In this document: positions 1 to 8,855 of the stretch, piece by piece
How positions within the stretch are numbered: the first letter of the stretch is position 1
Layout: the number at the start of each line of letters is the position of its first letter
Source of the DNA: Deltaproteobacteria bacterium
GTDB lineage: Bacteria > Myxococcota_A > Polyangia > Haliangiales > SHYZ01
DNA: 44,655 nt
Direction of reading: 5' to 3'
Assembly: GCA_016210055.1 (NCBI GenBank)
Contig: JACQUZ010000165.1
Coordinates: forward strand, 1-44,655
The notes under the pieces: model-generated
What the model saw: the letters and a program-made list of their open reading frames with translations, nothing else
What the model was told of the DNA's origin: nothing
The model's database searches: none
Made by a program: the position numbers and the translations under genes

Positions 1-57
1 ATCGCCGGCGGGCAGCAGAAGCTCGGAAAGCTCCTTCGGTCGCTTACCGACGGGTAG
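1..57 (+). other. possible 3' end of a gene entering from the left edge
   Basis: Frame 1 is open from the first base to a TAG at 55-57 and reads IAGGQQKLGKLLRSLTDG. It may be the C-terminus of a protein whose body lies outside the window. Bases 6-34 are identical to 35692-35720, where the same frame reads IIGGQQKLGKLPLP before a stop. The coding reading is therefore uncertain: the shared sequence may instead be a small dispersed repeat or RNA element. No promoter or start is visible. Confidence 0.25.
6..34 (+). repeat. 29-bp direct repeat, copy 1
   Basis: These 29 bases are identical to 35692-35720, in the same orientation and about 35.7 kb away. The match extends to 34 bp (1-34 against 35687-35720) with two mismatches, at positions 4 and 5. 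It lies downstream of the lipoprotein gene that ends at 128. The flanks do not match, so this is a short conserved core and not a long duplication. Confidence 0.7.
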
Positions 58-127
58 ACCGGGATGATTCGGCCGCGAGGGCGATTGAGGTATTCATCCG
101 CGGGCCCTAACCACCACTGGGGGTTCG

Positions 128-1216
128 TTACCGCTCAGGAAGGCTTGCAAGCATGTGCTTCATCACCTTGGACACGTGTTCTGGCTTGCTGGGATCGGCC
201 TTGAACACCTGCCGTGCATGCCAGAGCACTTGGCCCGAGGAGTTATCGACAAGGGTCATTTCGATGAGCATGTGCGTCTCGTCGAGGCGCGGGCGCGGTC
301 GCTCTGCGGGTGGGGCAGGCTCGGCTGGGAATGGTCTTGGGGGCGCCACGGCCGGGCTCGCCCCCGGCGGAGTTGCCATCGTGGTCTGAGGCGGCGGCCC
401 ACTTCCGACCACGTTGGCGTTGACGTTCACGTACACATCGCCGTGCACTGGGCTCATGGCGTGGCCGATGCCGTGGAGCAGGTGTCCGGTCGCACGACCA
501 ACGCCGCGAACCGTCGCGTGCGTGACACGTGCCGCAGCCCGACCTGCTCCCGCCGCTGCACGGCCGGCCGTGGAGACGATCTGACCTCCGTCCCCCTTAA
601 GGACCTTCACGAGCACGATCACGGCGCCCACGATCGCTGCGCCGATGAGAACCTTCTTTAGGGCGCTGTTCCCCGATTTCTCGGGGCCCTTGTACGCGAA
701 GCCACCGACGTAGAGCGTGGCGCTCGAACCGGTCTTGTCGCCCAGCCGGACCGGAAGGCTAGGAGCCAAGAGCTCGCCAGGGTAACGCGCCTGCGCTTGG
801 CCGTATTCGGCAAGCGCGCGGGCCGTCCCCTCGAGCTCCTGTGGGGCGTGCGCAAGGACGAGTGCACCACCTTCTGCAAGGTACTGACCGTCCCAGGAAA
901 TCACGGCGCCGACTTGGTAGCGGCGTTGCCCAAGAGCCGTTGCGACAGCGCTCGTCGCCGCACGGTCAAACCCATCAGCGACCATGCGTGCCTGCGCCTC
1001 GGCATCTTGATGCACGGCGATCTCGACGTCGATGGGCAGCAAGTCGACCGCTTGGACCCGGACCTGATGGGAGGCGAATGCACCTGCGCTCACCGGATGA
1101 ACCGCCGGAAGACTGCTGGACGCACATCCCAAGGTCCAATGACTCGCGCAGATGAGCATCACCGCACATCGGAGGAGCCGGAGGTCTCGGATTCGGTCAA
1201 AGCTGGGCAGGCGCAT
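128..1216 (-). CDS. putative lipoprotein with glycine/alanine-rich central segment
   Basis: The start at 1216 was chosen because GGGAGG lies just upstream of the ATG and is followed directly by a lipoprotein signal; a longer frame to 1306 has no such support. The 362-residue product has a basic start, a hydrophobic core and a lipobox-like TLGC (Cys31), so the mature protein is probably anchored in an outer or inner membrane. A second hydrophobic stretch (VLIGAAIVGAVIVLV) lies near the middle, followed by Ala/Gly/Arg-rich and Pro-rich low complexity. The last 45 residues (IEMTLVDNSSGQVLWHARQVF) look like a folded beta domain of the kind that ends many envelope lipoproteins. I recognise no named family. 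It is divergent from the dihydrouridine synthase gene; an extended -10 (TGCTATCCT) is visible upstream on the minus strand. Confidence 0.7.
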   Translation of the reverse strand: MRLPSFDRIRDLRLLRCAVMLICASHWTLGCASSSLPAVHPVSAGAFASHQVRVQAVDLLPIDVEIAVHQDAEAQARMVADGFDRAATSAVATALGQRRYQVGAVISWDGQYLAEGGALVLAHAPQELEGTARALAEYGQAQARYPGELLAPSLPVRLGDKTGSSATLYVGGFAYKGPEKSGNSALKKVLIGAAIVGAVIVLVKVLKGDGGQIVSTAGRAAAGAGRAAARVTHATVRGVGRATGHLLHGIGHAMSPVHGDVYVNVNANVVGSGPPPQTTMATPPGASPAVAPPRPFPAEPAPPAERPRPRLDETHMLIEMTLVDNSSGQVLWHARQVFKADPSKPEHVSKVMKHMLASLPER

Positions 1217-1375
1217 GTTTCCTCCCACTTGTAGCAACTTGCGTTCCGCCTGAAACAGGATAGCAGTCCTGGGCCTTAGGGACTCTGGGTGTATTGATTT
1301 CGCCACACTGTGACGCGCCAGATACGTGGTCTAGTCCGTGGGGCGTGGCTAATACCGCAGGAGTACGATATAGAC

Positions 1376-2410
1376 GTGCCCACCGTGCACGTGGGTCCTA
1401 TCCAGATCGACACTCCAACGTTCCTCGCGCCCATGGCGGCGGTCACCGATCTCCCGTTTCGAACGGTATGCGAGGAACATGGCGCTGGCTTCACGATTAC
1501 CGAGTTCCTGTCGGCGCATGCGTTGTCGCAAGGGGCAAAGAAAGCGGTTGAGAAGCTCGCGCCGAGCCTCGGCGGACGGAAGTTCGGAGTGCAGATATTC
1601 GGGCGTGAGATAGGCGTCATGGCGCGCGCAGCCGAGATGGCCGTATCGGCCGGTGCGTCGCTCGTGGACATCAACATGGGTTGTCCAGCGAAGCGCGTTG
1701 TCGCCGGGGAATGCGGCTCGGCGCTGATGAAAGAACCACAGCTTGCCCAGGAGATCGTGCGGGCCGTGCGGCATGCGGTCCCTCGCGACGTCCCGGTGAC
1801 CGTGAAGCACCGCGCCGGGTGGGACGAGCGCCATCTCAATGCGCCCGAGTTCGCGCAGGCGCTCGTCGAGGCAGGCGCATCCCTGATCACCGTTCATGGA
1901 CGCACCCGCACGCAAGGGTTCTCTGGTACGTGCGACCTGGGGATCCTCAGGCGCGTGCGGGACGCTGTCCCAAGACACGTGCCGGTGGTGGGCAACGGAG
2001 ACGTCGTGAGCATGGAAGGCTACCTTCGCATGCGCGAGGTCACCGGTTGCGACGCGGTCATGATAGGTCGCGGGGCCATGGGAAATCCGTTTCTCTTTCG
2101 CTCTATCCGTGCCGTCGAGCAGGGGGAACGTGATCCAGGCCCCCCCACGCTAAGGGAGCGCGTCGGGGCTTTCGAGCGCCACGTGGAGCTCATCCTCTCG
2201 CATGGACCTTCCTCGCGGCACCACGTGGAGCTTCGCAAGGCGTGCGCTTGGTACTCGCGCGGCTTGCATGGGGGGAGCGCGCTTCGCCAGAAGGTATTCT
2301 CGCTGTGCGATCCGGCGGCGATCGTGGAAGAGGCACGAAGCTTCTTTGCCGAGCAGGCGAAAAGAGGGCAGGGGCAAGACGCTCGCGCGCCGTTGTCGGA
2401 GGCGGCGTAG
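1376..2410 (+). CDS. dusB: tRNA-dihydrouridine synthase (DusB-like)
   Basis: This is an FMN-dependent enzyme that reduces specific uridines in the tRNA D-loop to dihydrouridine. The N-terminal half is a TIM barrel beginning with TPTFLAPMAAVTDLPFR. It has the signature DINMGCPAKRV with the catalytic cysteine, the FMN/tRNA-binding HGRTRTQGFSG, the phosphate-binding VVGNGDV, and IGRGAMGNPFLF. A helical C-terminal domain follows (HVELRKACAWYSRGLHG). The frame is open from a GTG at 1310, but the first residues there are not conserved-looking. The GTG at 1376 has AGGAG 12 nt upstream and gives a 344-residue protein of normal family length. The start is the only real uncertainty. It ends just before the convergent plsC stop. 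Confidence 0.93.
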   Translation: MPTVHVGPIQIDTPTFLAPMAAVTDLPFRTVCEEHGAGFTITEFLSAHALSQGAKKAVEKLAPSLGGRKFGVQIFGREIGVMARAAEMAVSAGASLVDINMGCPAKRVVAGECGSALMKEPQLAQEIVRAVRHAVPRDVPVTVKHRAGWDERHLNAPEFAQALVEAGASLITVHGRTRTQGFSGTCDLGILRRVRDAVPRHVPVVGNGDVVSMEGYLRMREVTGCDAVMIGRGAMGNPFLFRSIRAVEQGERDPGPPTLRERVGAFERHVELILSHGPSSRHHVELRKACAWYSRGLHGGSALRQKVFSLCDPAAIVEEARSFFAEQAKRGQGQDARAPLSEAA

Positions 2411-3268
2411 CTACAACTTCGCCCGAAGCTGGCGCTCCCGCTCGCCCAACCTTGCGATGTGGCTGAGGATGTGATCGGCGACGCGCTTGTAGACGGCAGG
2501 CCTCGGTCGCTCGTCCCCCAGGGGACCTAGATCCACGGGGTCGCCGAATACGATGACGATGCGCTGATCCGTGGTGATCGGTCTCTTGAAGTTGGTCATC
2601 ACCTGTCCCGCAAAGCTATTGGACAGGCCATTAATCCAAACGGGAAGAATCGTCGGACGAGCGTGCATGGCCACCTTGCCCACGCCCGGTTGTGCAGGCA
2701 GAAGCTTGTAGGGATCGCTCCCCTTGCCCCTGGTCCCCTCGGGGTGGATTCCAACGACGCTTCCGGGGGACTTGAGGAACTCGGTGACCTTGTCGAGTGC
2801 CGTGCGATTCAGCTCAGACTTGGCTGGATCACGAAAGATGGGTGGGTACATGACCCCGCCGCCCACCAGCAGGTTCACCGCGACGCCGGTCAATGATTCG
2901 TAGAAGAAGTTCGAGCGCACGGGGAAGTAGAGATCCCGCGCCCAGTCGGTCTCGCGCACGAGGATGAGCGAGAGAAGGTACTGATCAAAGAACGACCGGT
3001 GGTTCGCACACATGAGGACGCCTCGGCCGGGTGCCAGGCGCTTGGCGATTTCCAGCCCTTCCACGTGGAGCAGGTTCTTCACGCAGAAGTGAAGCCAGCG
3101 CTTGCCGAAGCCCTGGTGATAAAGGCGCTGGAGCGCTTTTGGCGTCTCCCGCTCGTTGATGAACCGACCCAGATCGAGAGCCGTTCGTTCAAGCCAAGTG
3201 AGCGTTGGATTCTCGCCGGTGCCCTTGATCTCTTGCGTGACGCGCATGGCAGCGAGTTCATATATCAT
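2411..3268 (-). CDS. plsC: 1-acyl-sn-glycerol-3-phosphate acyltransferase (PlsC family)
   Basis: Members of this family transfer a fatty acyl group to lysophosphatidic acid at the inner face of the membrane during phospholipid synthesis. The motifs are in order: NHRSFFD (the HX4D catalytic motif, about residue 88), a middle segment FPVRSNFFYESLTG, HPEGTRGKG (substrate-binding GTR), and ILPVWINGLSNSF. The product is 285 residues. The start at 3268 is supported by GAGG upstream on the minus strand; the longer open frame to 3559 runs over the divergent lipoprotein gene and is rejected. Its start codon lies only 6 bp from that gene's start. The exact acyl acceptor cannot be told from sequence. 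Confidence 0.9.
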   Translation of the reverse strand: MIYELAAMRVTQEIKGTGENPTLTWLERTALDLGRFINERETPKALQRLYHQGFGKRWLHFCVKNLLHVEGLEIAKRLAPGRGVLMCANHRSFFDQYLLSLILVRETDWARDLYFPVRSNFFYESLTGVAVNLLVGGGVMYPPIFRDPAKSELNRTALDKVTEFLKSPGSVVGIHPEGTRGKGSDPYKLLPAQPGVGKVAMHARPTILPVWINGLSNSFAGQVMTNFKRPITTDQRIVIVFGDPVDLGPLGDERPRPAVYKRVADHILSHIARLGERERQLRAKL

Positions 3269-3274
3269 TAACGA

Positions 3275-3634
3275 GTGCCTCGTGTCGCCCGGGTCCTCGT
3301 AATGCTCCTTTTCTCCGCCTGCGCGCCCTTGGCGGGTTCCGACGGTGAGGACCGGCGGATGCTGTCCGACCTCGAGATCGTAATCCGCGACGACGGTCCC
3401 CTCGCGAGCATGGCGTCGGACCGGCTCGTCTCGCGCGGCCCGACGTCCATCGTGATCCTCGAGACCGGCCTCTACCGAGCGGAGGCTCCGGCGCGGATCC
3501 GCATCATCCGGGCCCTCGAGGCTATTGGCTCCGCGGAAGCTGTCCCGATCCTCGAGCATCTTTCCCGACGCGATCCAGACAACGACGTGCGCGCGCGGGC
3601 TCGGCGTGGCCTATCGACGCTTGTGCGCCGGTGA
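3275..3634 (+). CDS. small HEAT-repeat-like lipoprotein
   Basis: This 119-residue product starts at a GTG. It begins MPRVARVLVMLLFSAC, a short lipoprotein signal with Cys16 as the likely lipidated residue. The mature part reads as two to three helical HEAT/PBS-lyase-like repeats (LSDLEIVIRDDGPLASMAS; RIIRALEAIGSAEAVPILEH; DPDNDVRARARRGLSTL), which usually act as protein-binding scaffolds. No Shine-Dalgarno is seen, and the start is 6 bp from the divergent plsC start. Its own promoter must therefore lie inside plsC, or the message is leaderless. It precedes the nuo operon promoter and is probably transcribed separately from it. Confidence 0.65.
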   Translation: MPRVARVLVMLLFSACAPLAGSDGEDRRMLSDLEIVIRDDGPLASMASDRLVSRGPTSIVILETGLYRAEAPARIRIIRALEAIGSAEAVPILEHLSRRDPDNDVRARARRGLSTLVRR

Positions 3635-3671
3635 GCTTTCCTTGCGCACCGCGTCGATCGTGCGGCTCACC

Positions 3672-3700
3672 TTGACATGCGGAATCCAATCGCCTATTTT
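3672..3700 (+). promoter_or_regulatory. sigma-70 promoter of the nuo operon
   Basis: A perfect -35 TTGACA (3672-3677), a 17-bp spacer and TATTTT (3695-3700) stand 14 bp before the nuoE ATG. The predicted transcription start, around 3707, leaves a leader of only about 8 nt and no Shine-Dalgarno, so nuoE may be translated from a nearly leaderless message. Confidence 0.8.
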
Positions 3701-3714
3701 GCGCTCGCCTTTCG

Positions 3715-4214
3715 ATGCCCGTGCAATTTTCCGACGCCGGAAAGAAGAAGCTCGAAGCCATCCTCGGGCGATATCCCAATTCACAGGCGGCCTGCTTGCC
3801 TGCCCTGCACTTGGCGCAGGCGGAGTTCGGGCACTTGTCCGACGACGCCATCGAGTGCGTCGCGGCCGCACTCACTCTCCCATCCGCGCATGTGTTCGGG
3901 GTCGTCACTTTCTACACCATGTTTCATCGGGAGAAGGTCGGGAAGAACGTCCTCATGGTGTGCACCAACATCTCGTGCATGCTTAGGGGCGCCTATGACG
4001 TCCTCTCGCATTGTGAGGCACGTCTCGGGATCAAGCGCGGCGAAACAACTCCCGACGGCACGTTTACGCTGATTGAAGAGGAGTGCCTCGCAGCCTGTGC
4101 GAACGCTCCCATGATGATTTGCGGCACCGAGTACTACCTCGACCTCACCAAGGACAAGGTAGACAAGGTGCTCGACGAGCTTCGCAAGAACCCCAAGTCG
4201 GAGCATGTCGTCTA

Positions 4215-4215
<1 letters not shown>
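3715..4215 (+). CDS. nuoE: NADH-quinone oxidoreductase subunit E (24 kDa, 2Fe-2S)
   Basis: NuoE is the thioredoxin-fold subunit of the NADH dehydrogenase arm of complex I and carries the off-pathway N1a 2Fe-2S cluster. The 166-residue product has the helical N-terminal bundle (LEAILGRYPNSQAACLPALHLAQ), the conserved HVFGVVTFYTMFH, and the four cluster cysteines in CTNISC and ECLAAC. Length is typical. It is the first gene of the operon, directly behind the promoter at 3672-3700. Its TAA overlaps the nuoF ATG by one base. Confidence 0.96.
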
Positions 4216-5578
<1,363 letters not shown>

Positions 5579-5579
<1 letters not shown>

Positions 5580-6163
5580 TGGATTCCCTGCTATTGGCCA
5601 CGGCCCAGGCTGCCAACGTCACGACCGCGCCCGGCAAGGCGCAGGTGCTCTTCTTTTGGCTCTTTGCTCTCCTGGCGGTAGGGGGATCGGCTTTCATGAT
5701 TACCCGCCGTAACGCAGTCGCGGCGGTGATGAGCCTGGTGGGCACGATTCTCGCCGTCGCCGCGCTCTACGTCATGCTCCTCGCCCACTTCCTCGCTGTG
5801 ATTCAAGTCCTCGTGTACGCCGGAGCCATCATGGTGCTTTTCATCTTCGTCATCATGCTCCTCAATAAGGAAGAAGACGAGCCGTGGGCCTTGCGTGGGC
5901 TCTTGGGAAAAGGTGTAGCCGGGCTGGGCCTCGCGTACTTGGTTGCAAGGATGGTGAGCGTCCTTTGGAGCGTAGGCACGCGCGTGGGCGAAGAGCCCTG
6001 GAGCGTGGAGCAGATGCAGTCGTTCGGGTCGACGCGGGACGTGGGACGAGTGCTGTTCTCGACCTACCTCTTTCCGTTCGAAGCGGTCTCCATCGTCCTC
6101 CTCATTGCCGTGGTCGGTGCGCTGGTGCTCGCACGCCCAATGGCGAAGCGGGAAGGAAAATGA
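5579..6163 (+). CDS. nuoJ: NADH-quinone oxidoreductase subunit J
   Basis: NuoJ is a small membrane subunit whose third helix undergoes the pi-bulge switch linking quinone chemistry to proton pumping. The 194-residue product has five predicted membrane helices. The conserved helix 3 (HFLAVIQVLVYAGAIMVLFIFVIMLLN) is clear at about residues 62-88. The start ATG overlaps the nuoF TGA (TGATG). The N-terminus has a short non-membrane lead (MDSLLLATAQAANVTTAPGK) before helix 1. Confidence 0.93.
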
Positions 6164-6170
6164 GTCGGCC

Positions 6171-6491
6171 ATGACTGACTTGTTCTGGGATCTCTCGATT
6201 TCGCATTTTCTTGCCCTTGCGGCTGTCTTGTTTGCGATCGGCGTCGTGGGCGCGCTCATGCGCAAGAATGCGCTCATCGTGCTCATGTCCGTCGAGCTGA
6301 TGCTCAATTCGGCGAACCTCACGCTGCTCGCGTTTGCTCGGCAGCACCACGATGTCAAAGCCCATGCGTTGGCCATGCTGGTCATCGCAGTCGCGGCCGC
6401 CGAGGCGGCCATTGGACTGGCCATCGTCGTCGGCGTGTTCCGCTCGACGCGCCACGCCAACGTCGATCGCCTGACGACTTTGAGGCACTAA
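6171..6491 (+). CDS. nuoK: NADH-quinone oxidoreductase subunit K
   Basis: NuoK is the MrpC-like, three-helix subunit of the proton channel region. The 106-residue product carries the two conserved membrane glutamates, in VLMSVELMLNSANL and in VAAAEAAIGLAIVV. The start ATG at 6171 lies 7 nt after the nuoJ stop; the longer frame from 6105 overlaps nuoJ and is rejected. It is slightly longer than the 100-residue norm because of a short polar tail. Confidence 0.94.
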   Translation: MTDLFWDLSISHFLALAAVLFAIGVVGALMRKNALIVLMSVELMLNSANLTLLAFARQHHDVKAHALAMLVIAVAAAEAAIGLAIVVGVFRSTRHANVDRLTTLRH

Positions 6492-6500
6492 GGCGAAGCC

Positions 6501-8855
6501 GTGTCAGAGAGCGCATATTTTCCACTGGTCTTCATCCCGCTCCTGCCGCTCATTGGGGCTGCGGTGAACCTGCTTGTTGGCCGCAAGCTCTCCCGTGAGA
6601 CCGTTCACTTGATTGCGTGCGCGGCCATCGGAGCGTCCTGCATTCTATCGATCCTTGCGGTCTTCGGCCCGCTGTGGGACCTGTGGAGTCGCTGGCGCGA
6701 GGCTGGCGGACACGGGGCCCCCCCCGTCATTCGGCAGGTCGTCTACACCTGGATTCAGTCGGGCGATCTGAAGATCGACCTGGCCTTCGCGCTCGACCCA
6801 CTCTCGACGGTCATGATTTTGACCGTCACCTTTGTCGGGTTTCTCATCCACCTCTATTCCACGGGATACATGTCCCATGATCCGCGTCCTGCTGCCTATT
6901 TCGGCTACTTGAACCTGTTCTCTGGCGCCATGCTTATCCTGGTCCTTGGCGACAGCCTTCCCGTCATGTTCATCGGATGGGAGGGCGTGGGCCTTTGCTC
7001 GTATCTCCTCATCGGGTTCTGGTTCGACAAGGTCAAGAACGCCAACGCTGGCCGGAAGGCGTTTGTCGTCAACCGCATTGGTGATTTCGGGTTCCTCCTC
7101 GGGATTTTCCTTCTGTACTTCATCACCAAGAGGGTGGACTTCCAGGGCCTCAAGGACTCGGTGGATCTCTTGGCCCAGCCGCTCTTTGGCGACATGGTCT
7201 TGCCGGTGGCGTTTTTCGCCGGCGTCTTGCTCTTCGTCGGCGCTGCGGGCAAGAGCGCGCAGATCCCCTTGTACGTCTGGCTTCCCGACGCCATGGCTGG
7301 TCCCACTCCAGTGTCCGCACTAATCCACGCGGCCACCATGGTGACGGCGGGCGTGTACATGGTGGCGCGCCTGAACTTCATGTACGTGCTCTCGCCCCAC
7401 GCCATGATGGTGGTCTCGGGGGTGGGCGCAGCCACGGCGCTCTTCGCGGCCATAATCGGCTTCGCCCAGACGGACATTAAGAAGGTCCTGGCGTACTCGA
7501 CGGTCTCTCAGCTCGGCTTCATGTTCGTCGGCGTGGGGACTGGCGCTTTCGTCGCAGGGATCTTCCACCTGTTCACCCACGCGTTCTTCAAGGCTGGGCT
7601 GTTCCTCGGTGCCGGTTCGGTCATGCATGCCATGGGAGATCGAACCGAAATCATGGAAATGGGTGGCCTGCGAAAGAAGCTTCCCTTCACGCACGCTACG
7701 TTTTTCATTTATTGCTTGGCGATCGCGGGGATCTTTCCGTTCGCCGGCTTCTTCTCGAAAGACGAAGTCCTTCTGGGCGCATGGGTCGCCCACGCCGATG
7801 GTTGGCCAGCCTGGTACGGGAAGCTCTTGTGGGGCGTCTTGAGCCTAGCGGCCCTGGGAACGGCTTACTACATGTGGCGTCTCTATTTCTTGGTCTTCGG
7901 TGGCGAGTGCCGGGCCGATGAAGAGACGAAGCACCATATCCACGAGTCTCCGTCGGTCATGACCGGACCCCTCGTCATCCTTGCCATTGGAGCCATGGTC
8001 CTCGGGTTCCTTGGCCTGCCACACCTCAAGGGCATCCACTTGACGAGCGTATTCACCGAGTGGCTCGCCCCCGTCATCCCCATGGCGAAGCACGATGTCT
8101 CTGACGGCACCGTGTTCGGGCTCATGGGTGTTGCGCTCGTCTTGGGCATCACCGGCATCGGCATCGCCGCCGCGCTGTTCCGGAATGGCCCATCGGCCAA
8201 GGCACGCGAGCTCGCCGCTTCACTCGCTCCCGTCCGAAAGCTCGTGGCGAACAAGTTCTATGTCGACGAGCTCTATGACTTCATCGTTGTCCGCCCGTTC
8301 AAGTGGGCTTGCATGGCGGCCTTCCGCGTGGTCGACCGCGTGGTCATCGACATCCTTGTCGTCGGCGGTTCCGCTCTGGTCGTCGATGTCAGCGGACGAG
8401 TGGTCCGCTGGTGGCAGAACGGCGATGTCCAGCGCTACTTGGCTGCCATTGTCGTCGGCACGGCTGCGATCTTCTATTTCACCACGTGGTCTTCGCCGCC
8501 CGTTTTTGTCTCGACGAGAGGGGCAGGGAATACTCTCAAGTTCACCGCCCGCGTGGGCTCGGGACCGAGCGCACAAGCATCAGAGATCTCCTGGGATTTC
8601 AATGGTGACGGTGCCGTCGACGGCACCGGGCGCGAAGCCTCCTGGACCTTCGAACAACCGGGCAGGCACAACGTGGTCATGATCGTGAAAGACCAAATCC
8701 TTCGCCGCACGCGTCGAGTGGAGCGTGAGGTTATCGTACAAGGGGACGCCGGAGCGAGCTCGAGCGCTTCCAGCGTGCCTGTCGCCCCGTTAGGACAGGC
8801 GGCGCAGCTGGCAGGCGGAATCGCAGGTGCCCCCGGCGCCGGAGGCTCACGATGA
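6501..8855 (+). CDS. nuoL: NADH-quinone oxidoreductase subunit L with C-terminal PKD-like extension
   Basis: NuoL is the distal antiporter-like subunit of complex I. The canonical part has the key channel residues: the TM5 glutamate in FIGWEGVGLCSYLL, the TM7 lysine in GAAGKSAQIPLYVWLPDAMA, and the TM8 region SALIHAATMVTAG. The product is 784 residues against about 610-670 for most NuoL. After a last membrane helix (YLAAIVVGTAAIFYFTTW, about 646-663) comes a soluble domain with SEISWDFNGDGAVDGTG and a closing W-F-x-x-P-G-x-H strand (about 670-745). This is the pattern of a PKD/Ig-like beta sandwich. An Ala/Ser/Gly-rich tail follows. The reading frame is uninterrupted. The start is a GTG 9 nt after the nuoK stop. 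The ATGA overlap with nuoM argues that the extension is real and translated. Confidence 0.95.
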   Translation: MSESAYFPLVFIPLLPLIGAAVNLLVGRKLSRETVHLIACAAIGASCILSILAVFGPLWDLWSRWREAGGHGAPPVIRQVVYTWIQSGDLKIDLAFALDPLSTVMILTVTFVGFLIHLYSTGYMSHDPRPAAYFGYLNLFSGAMLILVLGDSLPVMFIGWEGVGLCSYLLIGFWFDKVKNANAGRKAFVVNRIGDFGFLLGIFLLYFITKRVDFQGLKDSVDLLAQPLFGDMVLPVAFFAGVLLFVGAAGKSAQIPLYVWLPDAMAGPTPVSALIHAATMVTAGVYMVARLNFMYVLSPHAMMVVSGVGAATALFAAIIGFAQTDIKKVLAYSTVSQLGFMFVGVGTGAFVAGIFHLFTHAFFKAGLFLGAGSVMHAMGDRTEIMEMGGLRKKLPFTHATFFIYCLAIAGIFPFAGFFSKDEVLLGAWVAHADGWPAWYGKLLWGVLSLAALGTAYYMWRLYFLVFGGECRADEETKHHIHESPSVMTGPLVILAIGAMVLGFLGLPHLKGIHLTSVFTEWLAPVIPMAKHDVSDGTVFGLMGVALVLGITGIGIAAALFRNGPSAKARELAASLAPVRKLVANKFYVDELYDFIVVRPFKWACMAAFRVVDRVVIDILVVGGSALVVDVSGRVVRWWQNGDVQRYLAAIVVGTAAIFYFTTWSSPPVFVSTRGAGNTLKFTARVGSGPSAQASEISWDFNGDGAVDGTGREASWTFEQPGRHNVVMIVKDQILRRTRRVEREVIVQGDAGASSSASSVPVAPLGQAAQLAGGIAGAPGAGGSR

